From assembly GCA_025175895.1 (NCBI GenBank), contig CM045989.1, positions 130,647,272 through 130,711,271 on the forward strand: 64,000 nucleotides of DNA, read 5' to 3'. A program made the position numbers and the translations under genes. How positions within the stretch are numbered: position 1 is the first letter of the stretch; each line of letters opens with the position of its first letter. Under the pieces are notes generated by a model. It saw nothing but the letters and a program-made list of their open reading frames with translations. It was not told the origin of the DNA and made no database searches. Of the stretch, positions 46,205 through 59,020 are shown one piece after another. The stretch is from Wurfbainia villosa. Lineage: Eukaryota > Streptophyta > Magnoliopsida > Zingiberales > Zingiberaceae.

Positions 46205-46523
46205 TAGTGACGGAATTAAATTTCTGTCACTAATACAATGACAGAATTTTATTTCCGTCATTAGATTTAGCGACGGAATTTTATTTCCGTCACAATTTTC
46301 GTCACTAATTTAACGACGGAATATATATTTTGTCGTTAATTTTAGTGATGAAATTTTATTTCCGTCATAAATTTAATGACAAAATATAAATTCCGTCGCT
46401 AATTTCAATAGCGACCAAACAAAATATGACGGATTTATTCCGTCACTAATCGGTCACTAAATGGATTTAGTGACCGATTAGTGACCGAAATTTCGGTCAC
46501 TATTTAATGTATTTCTTGTAGTG
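46205..46523. mobile_element. CACTA-like fragment with one terminal repeat
   Basis: Right end reads, on the minus strand, CACTACAAGAAATACATT from 46523. It is packed with TAGTGAC(C/G)GAAAT-type direct and inverted units throughout (46205-46500), the subterminal pattern of CACTA elements. No CACTA terminus is seen on the left, where sequence starts TAGTGACGG after ATA; ATA also follows the right end. About 320 bp, non-coding: a non-autonomous or deleted element. Confidence 0.7.
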
Positions 46524-47461
46524 ATAGTCTACATATTATGTGGGTAATTCCTTCCTTTGGTTCAGTAGATCAATGATCTTTGTGCATGAGCTTTGTTATG
46601 ATGATAGTAATATTACCTTGACTCCACTCTTTTTATTCTTGTGCTTGATACTTGCCGTTGAACTTCGAGATGCACTATTCGATATCTGTACAGTCTCATT
46701 TCATCACTATTGTTGATTACAGATTCTATATATGTTTGATTTATAGATGTTGTATAAGTGCATGTAACTAAGCACAGTTGTAGTCTTGGTTTGGGTTATC
46801 ATATTGTATTACTAGGGGTAGGTGATGGATCTAAATGTGGATTTGATTATCGTATCATATTACTTTACATTGTGTATCTATTGTGGATCATGTCTTCTGG
46901 GTATGGTTGAGTGGGTTGTCGATAGAGTTTTGTTTGTGGATTGGAGGTCTTAGCATGGTTGTATGTCTGTTGTATATGACTCTTTGTGAGATAGAGAGTG
47001 TGTTGTGGATTTATGTGTATGGAGTTGTGCATCATTACATTACATGCATGCTATCGATTTAGTCTCCCTTGTGGTTGAGAGGGTCGTCAATCATCACTGC
47101 TTCCTCGGCCACTCGAGGGAGTGGTAGCTGGTGTTGAGTGTAGTTCATCTATTTTGCTGCACTCATCCACTGTTGATGGTGGTAGTTGGAGTTATGTGCA
47201 GTTTGTCCTGTTGTGCAACACTCGACTACTCATGGATAGTGACAATTGGAGTGGCTAGTAGGAAGGACCCTCGTTGTGTAGCTTGTAGCTAGCTACTTAC
47301 TCATACTGCCCATTCGATCACTCGAGAGTAGTGGTAGCTGGAGTTGGGACAGTTGTCATGTCGTGCCACCTAGGCCACACTGGGGTCATGGTAGCGAGAA
47401 GGGTGTGCATGCATGACCATATATATGCATTGTCATGTGTGATATATGTGTGTGTGCGTGC

Positions 47462-47507
<46 letters not shown>

Positions 47508-47523
47508 CATATGCTTGTGAGAT
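46524..47523 (+). repeat. C3 LTR middle segment with (GA)n
   Basis: Continuation of the solo C LTR. No gene. A (GA)n microsatellite of about 40 bases at 47464-47503 follows a GT-rich stretch (47449-47463). Confidence 0.85.
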
Positions 47524-48240
47524 CACTACAAGAAAAAGGAAAATTAGCGACGAATTATTTTCGTCGCTAATACCAACACTTCGCCGCTAAATATATTTTA
47601 TGATGAAAAACTTTCATCGCTAGAGTCGTCGTAATAAGCTTGTCGCTAAGACAAATTAGTGACAAATTAAAATATTTTCATCATTAATATTACCGACGAA
47701 AATGGAAACATCGCCAAAAATAAATATTTCATCGCAAAATCTCGACATCAAAAAATAGGAAAATCACCGATATTAGCGACGAAATATAAATAATCGTCGC
47801 TAAACATCAGTCGCCCGCAACTCGACTAACATCTTGACTGGAAGATAACGAAGAAAACTCCTTATTTCGTCACTAAAATCTATATTTTGGTCATCCACAG
47901 AAGCGGGAGCCTTTCGACTAGCGCCTCGACTGGAGATATTTTTGCAACGATATTTATACATTTCGTTGCTAACATCTATTTTTGCCCAACCACAGAAGCG
48001 GGAGCTCCTCGACTGGCGCCTCGACTGGAGATACTTTTGTGACGATATGTATAAATTTCCTTGCCAAGTCCTACTGCAGTCGAATGCGTCGACTGGTGAC
48101 TCGACTGATACTCCAAATTTAGCGACGAAACTATAAATTTCGTCGCTAACCCTCAAAATCCTGAAGTCGTATATCGACCGTTAGCGATGAAATATTAAAA
48201 AATCGCCTCTAACCATGAAAATACAGATTTCAAAAATTCA
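47524..48240. repeat. Left subterminal repeat region of the CACTA element
   Basis: Dense direct and inverted copies of TAGCGACGAA and variants, interspersed with CTCGACTGG / TCGACTGGAGAT units at 47815-48115 (for example CCTCGACTGGAGATA at about 48020). No gene. Confidence 0.85.
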
Positions 48241-48508
48241 TTTTATTTGTATTTTAAATCCTGTAATACAATATCAACCACACAATTTATCTTAACAACA
48301 TACAACTGAAACAATAAAACCAACATATACATTTAAAAACAATTAACATAACATCAAATTTAAAGTCCAAAACATCCATTTTCACAAATTCATAGTATTA
48401 AAATGCAAACACATTCAAATCGAGCACAATTTCACTAGCTCAAAATATAAATGTTCACAAACTCTAAGGTGGAGGAGGTGGAGCTGAAGATGACTCATGC
48501 ATCAATGA

Positions 48509-51080
48509 TTATAATGCTCCAAGTGCAAGCCGATTTAGAATAGCTTCGAATATATCTTGTCTTGATCTCATTGATGCCAACTCATCTTGAGTGCTAGCTA
48601 ATTGAGCTTGAGTGTTTGCTAGCTCCTCTTGGGTGGACTGAAGTTGTTCACGCAGTGTTACATTAGTTGTTCTAGAGGAGGAGCTGGTATATGAAGAAGT
48701 GGATCTAACTGGTTTTGACCCACTTCCAAGTCCTCTAATATATCCAGAGTGAACATCGAGTACTTGATCACACACCTGATCTGCAATTTGAACTGCATCG
48801 ATGTCATCTCCGATTTCTTGTGACTGGATGTGTTCATCTCGCAGTCTCACCATTTCACCCTAAGAATAACAAACACATTATCAATATGTTTACAAAGAAT
48901 TACCAATATTTAAAAATAACTGTTGGTGCAGGGGCACTAGATAATCGAACCTAGGTTTTAATTATGACAAAGATCCAAAGTTAAGGTCATATTGTTATCT
49001 CATGAGCTGAATTAAGTGTGCAGAAAATGATTAAACTAAGTTGAAGGTCAGCGACTCCCGGAAAATCCCGAGTCAGAAAACTGTGGTGGTCGGGCGACAC
49101 CAGGGGAACTTCGTGGGAGTCAAAGAACCTAGGTGGAAGACCGGAAGCAAAGCGACAGGTCATAAAGGACCAGAGGTAAGAACGAGTGCGAAGAGAGATG
49201 GTAAGGTCGTGTCCTTTGTACAGGGATGACCGTAGGCGGTGATCCGACTAAGACTTCTAGTGGAAGGTCTAGGTCGAGATTGGACGGTAAGAAACCATCA
49301 TATTTATCATTTTCCATGCTAACCTCTTACTGTAGGAAAGTGGCCAGGCTGACAGTCGACTGCTAGTCATTGGACAGTCGACTGATGGCGATGAATCAAC
49401 CTTTTGCACTAGGTCAAAACGGATAATGTTTAACGCGACCACTTCGCGAGATAAGGAGCCACCTCGTGATTAGTTCCAAAAGTTGAGGATTTCTATCAGG
49501 ACTTATTCCAATGCAAAAATCTATAAAAGGAGGGGAGGACCCCAACCCAAAGATCAATCATCTTGCTCTCAAAGTGCTCCCGCAATGCCAAAGCTCTAAA
49601 TGTCGTAACGCCGACGCAACGCCAAGTTCATAATTTCTTCATCGATAGAAAGTATTATTTTTATCTACTGCAGTATTCATTGTTTTAATCGTAACGAGGT
49701 GAGGTAGGTTTATTTCCTCATCCTCGTGCTTTCATTTTTGTGATCGTTGTCTCCTACCTCCAACGAGGAGGAGACTTTATAGTGGATTTCCCCTTCGTAC
49801 GCAGCCAAGGATCGCGGGGCCTTGGAGTAGAAACCGCTGGATTGTGAACCAAGTAAAAATAAAGTGTCTATTTATTTTTTGTTCTTTTACTTTCTGCTGC
49901 ATTTAAGTTTAATCGAACGAAAAGACGAAAAGTTTTACGCTCGCTATTCACTCCCCCTCTAGCGACGCTTCTCAATCCAACAATAACTTTACTAAATTTT
50001 ATGGATGATATCTTACGTATGCAGCCTCGGCTCTCTCCCCACTCCATCCTTTTGATGAGGTACAATGGGTTGTATTAAAGACAGTAATCCGATATTTTCT
50101 CTGAGACTGATCAGTCTGAAAAATATTATAATTTATTAATATTAAAAATACCAACCAATATACTCTACTTATAAAATTTATACTTACACCGTCGTAACTA
50201 TACTGGATGAATGATTTTGAGCCACCTTGATGGGTAAATGGTAATTGTGCTTGATTTTGGGCATTTATTGCCGATCGGGTCTACAATATCAAAATTTGTT
50301 AAGATAAAACTTAAAACATGAGTTGCACATATTTTAATTTATATATAACTCAGATAATTGATATAGATTGAGTTACCTAAAATTTCTCTGATTCAAACAG
50401 ATCGCACATATAGTGTCAATCTTCTTGCGTCTCACAAAACTCGATCGGCATATGATGTTGTCGCTCGGTGGGGGGAAGATGCAGTAAAGTCTTATAATGA
50501 GTGTGCATTTTATTTCGATTATCTCTGTACCTTGCACTCATTAATATGTCGGTCTCCTTCCTTATCGACGTTGCCTCCTCGGCAAAACTAATATTGAAAG
50601 TAGCCTGAAAAAAATACCAATATTGAATTTTAATAACGAATGATGGTTGATTTTTTAAATAGTAAAATACTCGTACTTACAGATAATCGGTTATATATCA
50701 TCTGTTTATTATATGCGGGGATATGCTTCCAACTCTTAGCTTGTAAGGGAGCGAACTTCTTAATTGAAAGACCAAATTCTATCATAAAAGTAGCTGCATT
50801 GGTCCCGATAGGGTGACCATCGCTCTTATGAAATGTAATGGGTAATCTACCCCGTTCTTCGATTTGTCGTCAGAGCCTATCGGAGTGTGTGCCTCGTGTC
50901 TCTCTATGTGTCGGATGAACTGTAAATCAAAGAATGTTAACAATTAACAAGTTAAATATGTAGGAAACAAAATATACATACTTAAAACCACATAACTAAC
51001 CAGTAGGAGCAGAATCACTGTCATTGTCAGGCGTAGGCACAACTAGGGGGGGCTCAATTCTCTTAGGCCGCATAGTTGTG
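48509..51080 (-). pseudogene. Transposase_24-type (TNPA-like) gene of the CACTA element, split
   Basis: Second gene of En/Spm elements; the related TNPA protein binds subterminal repeats and helps excision. Read right to left: LPITFHKSDGHPIGTNAA and FGLSIKKFAPLQAKSWKHIP (about 50850-50720); an AT-rich gap that looks like an intron (about 50690-50610); FAEEATSIRKETDIL and MHTHYKTLLHLP; then the NAQNQAQLPFTHQGGSKSF segment (about 50275-50205) typical of this family. The C-terminal exon (48853-48509) has GYIRGLGSGSKP and a coiled coil LREQLQSTQEELANTQAQLA. A solo LTR at 48921-49982 separates the exons. Exon borders are inferred. Confidence 0.8.
48921..49982 (+). mobile_element. Solo LTR, copia family F (1062 bp), inside the CACTA element
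   Basis: Ends TGTTGGTGCAGG and CTCAATCCAACA; perfect ATAAC duplication (48916-48920, 49983-49987). TATAAAA at 49522-49528; two CAGTCGACTG palindromes (49353, 49375). It lies near an intron/exon border of the TNPA-like gene and postdates the CACTA insertion. Confidence 0.95.
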
Positions 51081-51175
51081 ACATAAGCATTATATACAGA
51101 TCGACGTATAAAAAAAGATTATATTAAATACATAAAATATAAATGAAGAACAATATAAATACCGTGTAAATACAT

Positions 51176-54100
51176 CTAATCACTATCATCATCTGAAAAG
51201 GATAAATAATCATCCGCCTCACTATCAATTTCACTATCTTCACCATCGGTAATACGATTACTTTGAGCGCCCATATCTAGATCCACTTGTGTATTTGCCA
51301 TATTAATTTGGTGATGCTCAACATCTAATCGACAAAGTTGAGTTATTGCTAAGTCTTCACCGACTACTGAAGTTGAATCATTGGATGAAATCTCTTGGTT
51401 TGGCTCCATGATCAAGATATTACCACCCTCAAAATCTTCAGATACTTCATCAACTTCAGTTACTTCGTATATATTGCGGTGGTGAACCCTTTGCATGACC
51501 TTCCAATGACCTCCATGCTTGATATCATTCAAATAATACACTTGATTTGCTTGGTTTGCCAAAATGAATGGGTCATCATCATACCATATTTTAGAAGTGT
51601 CAATACACGTGAGATCATACTCTTCTACCAACGATTTTTTTTTTGGATTACATTGGAACCATTCACACCAAAATAATTGAACTTTATACCTGAAAGGGTA
51701 AAATATTTGGACCACATCCTTCAACTCACCAAAAAAATCCAAATTGTCCCCATCGTCAGAGGATGGTACACTAACTCCACTATTCTGAGTAGTTCTGCGT
51801 GAATCACGGGACGTTGTATGATATCGAATCCCATTTACTATGCATGCATCATACAGTTGAACTTCAGTATCAGGTCCCATTGCTAAATAATACAACTCAT
51901 CTGTGATATCTGAATTTGTTAAATTTTCTAGCACTATAATTTTATCCCTAAATCACAATGGGAAATCTCGCTCGTGATTTTGCATCACTTGATCAACATG
52001 AACCTTTTGGGACACAAGTTGTAGATGCTCACTATATAAAACTTAATCAATTTAAACTCTGTGAATGAAAAAGAATTAAAGTAATAACTTAATGTAAACA
52101 CTTACTTTCGATATCGGTCGACTTTTTTATAATTGTTCAGAATGTACCAATGTGCTTTCTTAAACAATGACAATGGCAATTTTAGACTTTGTTGGTTGCC
52201 AAAGACTCTTGTTTCTTGTAAGAAAATACTTAATTTATATTTTGATGGTTGGACATCTTTATTCCATTCCGGCCTAAAAAAACTTGTCTCAATTTGACTC
52301 ATATATAACGAACTGAAAGTCAAGGCCCCATTTACAATATACCCCTCTGCAATAGATCCTTTAGGTCGTGCTTTATTACGAACATATTTTTTTAGCCTTC
52401 CCAAATATCACTCAAAGGGATACATCCATTGTGAAGAAATTGGCCCAGCCAACATAGCTTCACGAGGTAAATGGACTATCAAATGGACCATAATGTCAAA
52501 AAATGTCGAAGGAAATATACGTTCCATCTTACACAATATCAGGACTATTTGCTTCTCCATTTTACATATGTTCGCTGTGTGTTAAGATCTTGCAGTGATC
52601 TTTTTGAAGAAATCACATAGCTCAATCAGTGGGTTACATATGTCCTTTGGGAAAAATTTACGTATAGCAACTGTAAATATTCTTTGCAACAATACATGAC
52701 AATCATGTGATTTTAGTCCATATATCTTTCCTTCATTTGCATTCACATGTCTAGATATATTAGCAGCATAACCATCTGGAAAGTTAACTAATTTTAAAAA
52801 TTGACAAAATTCACGCCTTTCTTCCAATGTCAACGTATAACTTGCATACGACTTCCTGAATTTGTCTCATATCGGCTGTAAATGCAACTCACTCCTTATC
52901 CCCATATCTTGCAAGTCTAATCTTGCTTTGAGAGCATCCTTTGACTTTCCATCTATATTTAATAATGTGTCAATTAAAGCATCACAGACATTCTTTTCAA
53001 TATGCATCACATCTAAATTGTGTCTCAACTTTAAACCTGACCAATATAGTAACTCAAAAAATATAGACTTCTTTACCCAATTTGTATCATCCGAAGATCG
53101 CTGCCATTTTTTACTGAATAAAGGATGCTTACTGAATGTCACTTGGGCCAATGCATCTAACTACGCTAAAATCTCATACCCATTCATTAATCGTGGTGGT
53201 CCTTCTTTTTCAACCTTTCCATTGAAATCTTTATTTCTACGCCATGGGTGGTGCACATCCAAGAATCGACGGTGACATGTGTAGCATATTTTACTCCTTA
53301 ATCCTTGAGATTTGGTTTCATTCAGACATACTGGACATGTCTTATAGCCCTTTGTGCTCCATCCAGAAATTGTTTCATATGTTGGAAAGTCATGAATGAT
53401 CCACATCACAGTAGCATGTAATTGAAAGACTTGTTCAGTCGATGCATCATATGCATCTATCAGCTGGCAAATTCGTTTATCAGAGGTCATAGGTATACAT
53501 CTATCTCTTTGCTAGGTGATATAGACCCAGGAATTAATAGAGACATAATCATATATGGCGACTTCATCATTTTCCATGGTAGCAAATTATAATTCACAAG
53601 TATAACAGACCACATACTATAAGCATTTGACATGTTTCCAAATGGATTAAACCCATCAGTAGCCAACCCTAAGTGAATATTTCGTGGATCACCTGCAAAT
53701 ATTTCATGTGCATTGGCAAATTCTTTCCATGATTCACTATCAGCTGGGTGTCTTAATACACCATCTGTTTCAACTCACTTTTCTTTATGTCATCTCATCT
53801 CTTTAGTCGTATGCTTCGAAATAAACAACCTCTTAAGTCTCGATTTCAGAGGAAAATATCGAAGAATTTTTTGAGGATTCTTTTTCTTATTCATCCCTTC
53901 ATACTTGTATTTGGGTTCCTTGCACATTGGACATTCATCCTTATTCTCGTGCTCATCCCAAAATAATATACAATCATTCTTACAGATATGTATCTTCTCG
54001 TATGTTAATCCTAACTCTTTCAATAATTTTTTGGCTTCATAATAAGAGTTTGGAATCATATTCGGTTTAGGAAATGCCTCTTGCAATAACTGAAGTAACA

Positions 54101-54656
54101 TATCAAAAGATTTATTGCTCCAGCCATTTAACACCTTCACATGCATTAGCTTCACCACAAAATTGAAAACCGAAAAACTAGTACAATTGGGATAGAGTTC
54201 TTTTTGTGCTTCTTCCAACATTGAAATATAACTTCGTCTACAATCATTTGCATTTGTGTTTACATTTATATCATTTGATTGAGGCTCGTTGTTGGTTATA
54301 TTTTCTGTATTTTGTAAATCAGTAAACATGTCTTCGAAATCATCTTCGAAATCATCTACTTCAACATCAAAATCATTCTCATCTTGATTGACAATATTTA
54401 TACTACCAGATGATGTAGAAGCTTCTCCATGAAAGTTCCAAACTTTATATAGTCTATCGAATCCCCACCTATACAGATGTCCTCGCACATAATCCAATTC
54501 AAACTGAAACAAATTGCCACACCGTCGACATGGACAATGAATTTTTGATAAATTTAGACTGATCATGTAATTTTCTTCCATACTCATAAATTGATTCAAC
54601 CCATTTATATATTCAGGACTAATCCGGTTCTGAATCGTTATCCAACTTTTATCCAT
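51176..54656 (-). pseudogene. TNP2-type CACTA transposase, with stops
   Basis: Catalyses cut-and-paste movement. From ATG 54656: a Transposase-associated domain (MDKSWITIQNR; CPCRRCGN metal-binding-like motif; GFDRLYKVWNFHGE) and a long acidic linker, then the Transposase_21 core. The core includes KNDCILFWDEHENKDECPMC, LGLATDGFNPFGNMSNAYS (about 53685-53629), GWSTKGYKTCPVC and LRHNLDVMHIEKNVCDALI (53033-52977). The DUF4218 region follows (FPDGYAANISRHVN; GLKSHDCHVLLQR) with LKKYVRNKARPKGSIAEGYI (52396-52337), and the DUF4216 region (KVQLFWCEWFQCN, 51680) ends in an acidic tail. In-frame TGA codons replace Trp in MRWHKEKW near 53790 and 53775, with others near 53490 and 53160. Frames break again at about 52580 and 52100, where introns are possible. 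Confidence 0.9.
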
Positions 54657-55589
54657 ATTTTTGAACTCTGGTTAAACATATATTAAATAATTTATCAACT
54701 TAAGTGTAGTTATCACATACAAAATAATTAAAAATATTATAATTTAAACCTCACACAACATAACTTACAATTTGCATTATAACTCTTATTTGTCATCGAA
54801 CATTATAATCTAAGAATAAGAAAACCCTAAACTTATCCTATAACCTGAGACTATGTGTCTTACGAAAAATAACACATAATGAGTAATTAATCTTACGAAA
54901 AACAACACACAATAAGCTCTTAACCAAGTTTGAGATACTATTGTTGAGCACAAGGTGCATGAATTTAAAAGTGGCTAGCTTTGGATCGGCAAGGTTAGGT
55001 AGTGCACTAGTGTAGAAAGATGACTCCCATTCAATTGCACAAATTGAGCTTAATTTTACCATGAATAAGTCCAAATCTAAATGATAAAAAAACCCTAAAT
55101 TCTTCATCTAATCCCATTCAAAATCATAATGGTATATGATTAATCTACAATAACCTTTTACCATAACAAAATCCTAAATTCATCATCTAAATGCTAATTA
55201 ATATAAAATAAACCCTAAATGTATTATAAATCGTGAATAAAGAATTCAGGACAACCTAATTCTTCGCGTGGATGAACTTGAGACGGCGTCGAGAAGAAGC
55301 CAGAGCTAGAGACCGAGCTGGAGAAGGAGGTCGGAGGCCGGAGCTGGAGAATGAGTTCGGAGTCCGGAGGCCAGAGCTATCGCCAGAGCTAGTCGCCGAA
55401 GAGATAAGAGCCGAGAAGCTAGAAGTCGTGCGCGAGCGAAACCTAGCTAACCGGAGCAATTGCTAGAGCTGGTCACCGGAGCTAGTCGCCGAAGAGTCGC
55501 ACGGGAAATCATCGGAGATAAAAAATTCACCGGAAGAGAGGAAGTCGCGCGGAGAAAATGGGAGAATCGACGCGAGGTAGTGTTTTTTC
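54657..55589 (-). other. 5' region of the CACTA transposase gene
   Basis: No confident coding sequence. AT-rich from 54657 to 55250, then a GC-rich block (55260-55560) with repeated GAGCTAGTCGCCGAAGAG-type units (about 55386 and 55478), probably the promoter/first-exon region of the transposase gene. Small frames on both strands here are compositional. Confidence 0.55.
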
Positions 55590-56194
55590 ACGTATATTAG
55601 CGATGAAATAGTTTTATTCATCGCTAATATTTATTAGCTTAGCGACAAAATTTTAAATTTTCGTCGCTAAATCCTAAAATGCAGGGCCACATAATCGAGT
55701 TCACTCGACTGGCCACTCGATTGAATATTTTGCGATGAATATTTATACTTTTTGTTGCGAAGTACCAGTCGAGTCGGCAATTCTACTACTGTTATCTTAG
55801 CGATGAAATTTAAATTTTCGTTGCTAAACCCTAAAATGTCGGGCCACATAATCAAGTTCACTCGACTGGCCCCTCGACTGAATATTTTACAACGAATGTT
55901 TATATGTTTCGTCGCCAAGTACCAATTGAGTCGACAATTCGACTGCTTTTATTGGTGATGAATTAATAAATATCGTCACAAAATATTCAGTGCCCGTCAT
56001 TTTTAGGGGTTAACAATGAAATTTTAAATATTCGTTGCTAATAGTTTTTATTTTTGCGATGAAATATTAAAGTTGTGTCGCAAATGTAATATTGTTTACA
56101 ACGATGATGATATTCGTCGTAAACACCTTATTTAGCGATGCATTTATAATTCGTCGCTAATATTTCATCGCTATTTTCTATTTTTCTTGTAGTG
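55590..56194. repeat. Right subterminal repeat region of the CACTA element
   Basis: Repeats of TTAGCGACGAA variants. One block of about 120 bp is duplicated (about 55620-55745 and 55795-55925), both copies including TTCACTCGACTGGCC. No gene. Confidence 0.85.
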
Positions 56195-57160
56195 GATGTT
56201 GTATTTGTTTAAGCTATGATTGCTGAATATGTTTGTACATCATTATACATACTATTTGTATGTTCTATACTGTTGTATGTGGTGTATTTGGGTATGAGTA
56301 GGATCAGTGTGGATCATTGTTTAGTTATGTGCAGTGTACCTGATGGATTAGCCTGATATATGCATTTGATCAGCATCATGTTATTGTATAGGATGGGCCA
56401 GGTTTGTTTATGCATTTGATTATACGTTGTTCATATGATTATGTGTTGATCACAGGTATGATATTGTTCATGTATGTTATTTGTATGTGTTACATTGTTG
56501 TATACTTGTTCAGGTTGTTATAAGTTGTGTTATTGTAGACTTTCAGGTATGTCAGTATATTACACTATATCTGGTGGATCAGTTTGGTATATGCATTGAT
56601 TATATTTATATTGATGGTTATTCGTTATTACTTTTAAGACTGTATACCTGTTGATCTTCATAAGTTTATATGATGTTCATGCACTATCTTTCATATACCA
56701 CTGAGTCTTATACTCACCACCACATAACCTGATTTTTTTTGTCGCCCAGGTAGCAGGTAGAAGATTCCTTGAGTGCTCAGAGCTTCGCTAGTTGATCCTA
56801 TCTCACACCGAGTATTTGGATTTTATTCCATATTGATGTTGTATTATAATGGATTGTATGTTTTGGATTTTATTCTATATTGTTTTTGCATTTTGGTATA
56901 TGGTTGTGTTATTACGTATTTGGCCTTAATTATGGATTTGGTTTGGATGGTGGTTCCAATTATGTTTTCTTATTGTGTCAAAGTCGTACCGGTACACATA
57001 TTTGAGTCTTTGGATATTTATTACTTGTTGGTGTATTTCACTGTGATTTATAGCTTGTGTGTACCAACAACTATTTGGGCCTTGTATTGGTATTGTTTCT
57101 TATATTGTCACAAGGGGGTATCGTCCAGTTGACGGACAAATATAATCTCGAGGCATGACA
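56195..57160 (+). repeat. C3 LTR, terminal segment
   Basis: End of the solo C LTR. The ACTCACCACC / GTCGCCCAGGTA block (56713-56756) and the terminus match C0 (16800-17230) and C2. A 119-codon hydrophobic frame (56773-57132) reflects T-rich composition and is not called as a gene. Confidence 0.88.
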
Positions 57161-57165
57161 AAAAC

Positions 57166-59020
57166 ACTCAACACTCAACACTGTACTATACCTTCTAAAT
57201 AGGGTTCCTAGTAAGGCTATAACCAAAACTCCATACGAGTTGTGGATGGGTAAGAAGTCCAGCAGTATTAGGCATTTATATGTTAGGGTTGTTTGGCTAA
57301 GGCTAGACCTTATAGGTTTAATGAAAAGAAATTGAACTCAAGGATTGTCAGTTGCCATTTTATGGGATACTTAGAACAATTAAGGGACTTTAAGTTCTAT
57401 GGCCCCTCAAAGAGGTTCTTTTTCAAGATGAAAAATGTTAGATCCATAGAGGATGATGGGAGCACTAAATTTAAGAACATAACTTTTAAAGAGGATAACA
57501 TTAACCATCTTCTTCCGGTTATTACATGTACAATCAGTAGTAGTATGATATCTATATCCTATGTTATTGATGTTGCACATTCAGTGGGAATAATATATCA
57601 TGATTTCCTTGTATCCTCTCCAATGCAAGTGGAGGAACCGTATACTCAAGTTGAGGGATTCTCTCTTACAGTTAAACAAGTACCCCAGTTATATATCTTA
57701 AACACAAGTGCCATTAAGGAGATCCACTAGGGAAATGAGATCTATAGTTTCACATGATTATATTTATTTATAGGAGAATGAGTTTAATATAGGGTTAGAA
57801 AGTGATCTTGTCTCTGTCTAGGAAGTCAAACAATGCTTTAACCCTGAAAGATGGATTAAATCCAAATGAGATGAAATATATGGTGGACAATGATGTATGG
57901 AAGCTTGTTGATTTTCTTGAAGGAGTGAAACTTGTCAAATGTAAATGGATATTTAAAACAAAATGAGATTCACTAGGCAATATTAAAAAGTATAAGGCTC
58001 ACTTTGTCACCAAATGATTTAGTCAAAAGGAGGAAATCGATTACAAGGAGACTTTCTCACCTATGTCGACGAAAGATCCCTCAGAGAGTAATTATGATAC
58101 TTAGTTCATTATGACTTAGAGCTATACCAGACGAACGTGAAGACTACGTTTCTTAATGAAGGCATTGAATAAACAGTATGCATGGTGCAACCAAAGAACT
58201 TTGAATATGATGATTCAAAGGATCTAGTATACAAATTGAAGCTATCTATTTACGATTAAAAATAGGCCTCCCGTAAGTGGTACAAAAAATTTGTTCGGTT
58301 GGTAACCTTATTCAGTTTTAGAGAAACCCCATTAATGATTAGTATATATATGTTAAATTTAGAGGGAGCAAGTTTATCATACTTATTTTATATGTGGATG
58401 ACATCTTGTTGGCAAACAATTGTAAATAACTATTACATAAGACATATATGTGCCATGCTCATGTTTCAGAGAGTAATGTAGTATTTACAGAGAACCAAAC
58501 ATTTATGCTCGCATTTTGGAGGTCTGGTAGCCTGAAGGTTATTGGATATTTAGACTCAGACATTGTTAGATACTTGGACAGAAGGAGATCTACACCAAGG
58601 TATGCTTTTATTTTAGCAAGAAGGATTAATTGTCTCTTGGAAAAGTGTAAAACAAATGTTTATGGTCACCTCAACAATGGAGGTAGAGTTCATAGCCTAC
58701 TACAAAGCATCTAATCACAGAATTTGACTGTGAAATTTTATTATAGGATTATAGATTATGGATGTCGTTAACAAGCCATTAAATATTTACTATGATAAAA
58801 AAAAAAGTTGTAGAATTTTATGCCAAAAACAATTGCAACTCGTCGAAGTTAAAGCATATCGACAAAAGTATCTGACAACCAAAGAAAGAGTCCAAAGTGG
58901 TCAAGTTTGATATAGCATATTTAGAAAAACTCCATGTTAGTGGATTCATTTACAAAGGTTTTGCTACTTACAGTCTTTCATTAGCATGTGATGAGTATGA
59001 AAGTGCTTCATCTGGATAAA
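57166..59020 (+). pseudogene. Copia D: integrase end, reverse transcriptase, RNase H
   Basis: Continues D after the C3 insertion. Integrase C-terminal text is present as LLNRVPSKAITKTPYELWMG (57191-57250). Reverse transcriptase pieces are WKLVDFLEGVKLVKCKWIFK (about 57898-57957), KEEIDYKETFSPMSTKD (58028-58078) and LYVDDILLANN (about 58387-58420) with both catalytic Asp residues. RNase H survives as YLDRRRSTPRYAFILARR (58568-58621). Many stops and indels: an old element. Copia order (integrase before reverse transcriptase) is clear; the lineage is not. Confidence 0.85.

Larger units (their letters stand above)
47524..56194 (-). mobile_element. CACTA (En/Spm) DNA transposon with two transposase genes
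   Basis: 8671 bp. Terminal inverted repeat CACTACAAGAAAAA at 47524 and its complement ending at 56194, with a 3-bp GAT duplication (47521-47523, 56195-56197). Both ends carry many TTAGCGACGAA-type subterminal units (47545-48230 and 55590-56180), the binding region for the TNPA-like protein in known elements. Minus-strand genes are a TNP2-type transposase (54656-51176) and a Transposase_24-type gene (about 51080-48509). A solo copia LTR sits in the second. Stops in the transposase mean it cannot now move itself. It inserted in the C3 LTR. Confidence 0.95.
36813..57160 (+). mobile_element. Solo LTR, gypsy family C (C3), with nested insertions
   Basis: Begins TATAAGATATC at 36813 (TG changed to TA), ends CGAGGCATGACA at 57160, and is flanked by a perfect AAAAC duplication (36808-36812, 57161-57165). 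Own sequence: 36813-37968, 46121-46204, 46524-47523 and 56195-57160, about 3.2 kb in total. It contains the family's GC-rich leader (37080-37400), the conserved middle, a (GA)n tract and the CGCCCAGGTA block (56745-56760). It holds element A2, a CACTA-like fragment and a full CACTA transposon. The host is copia D, cut within integrase. Confidence 0.9.
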
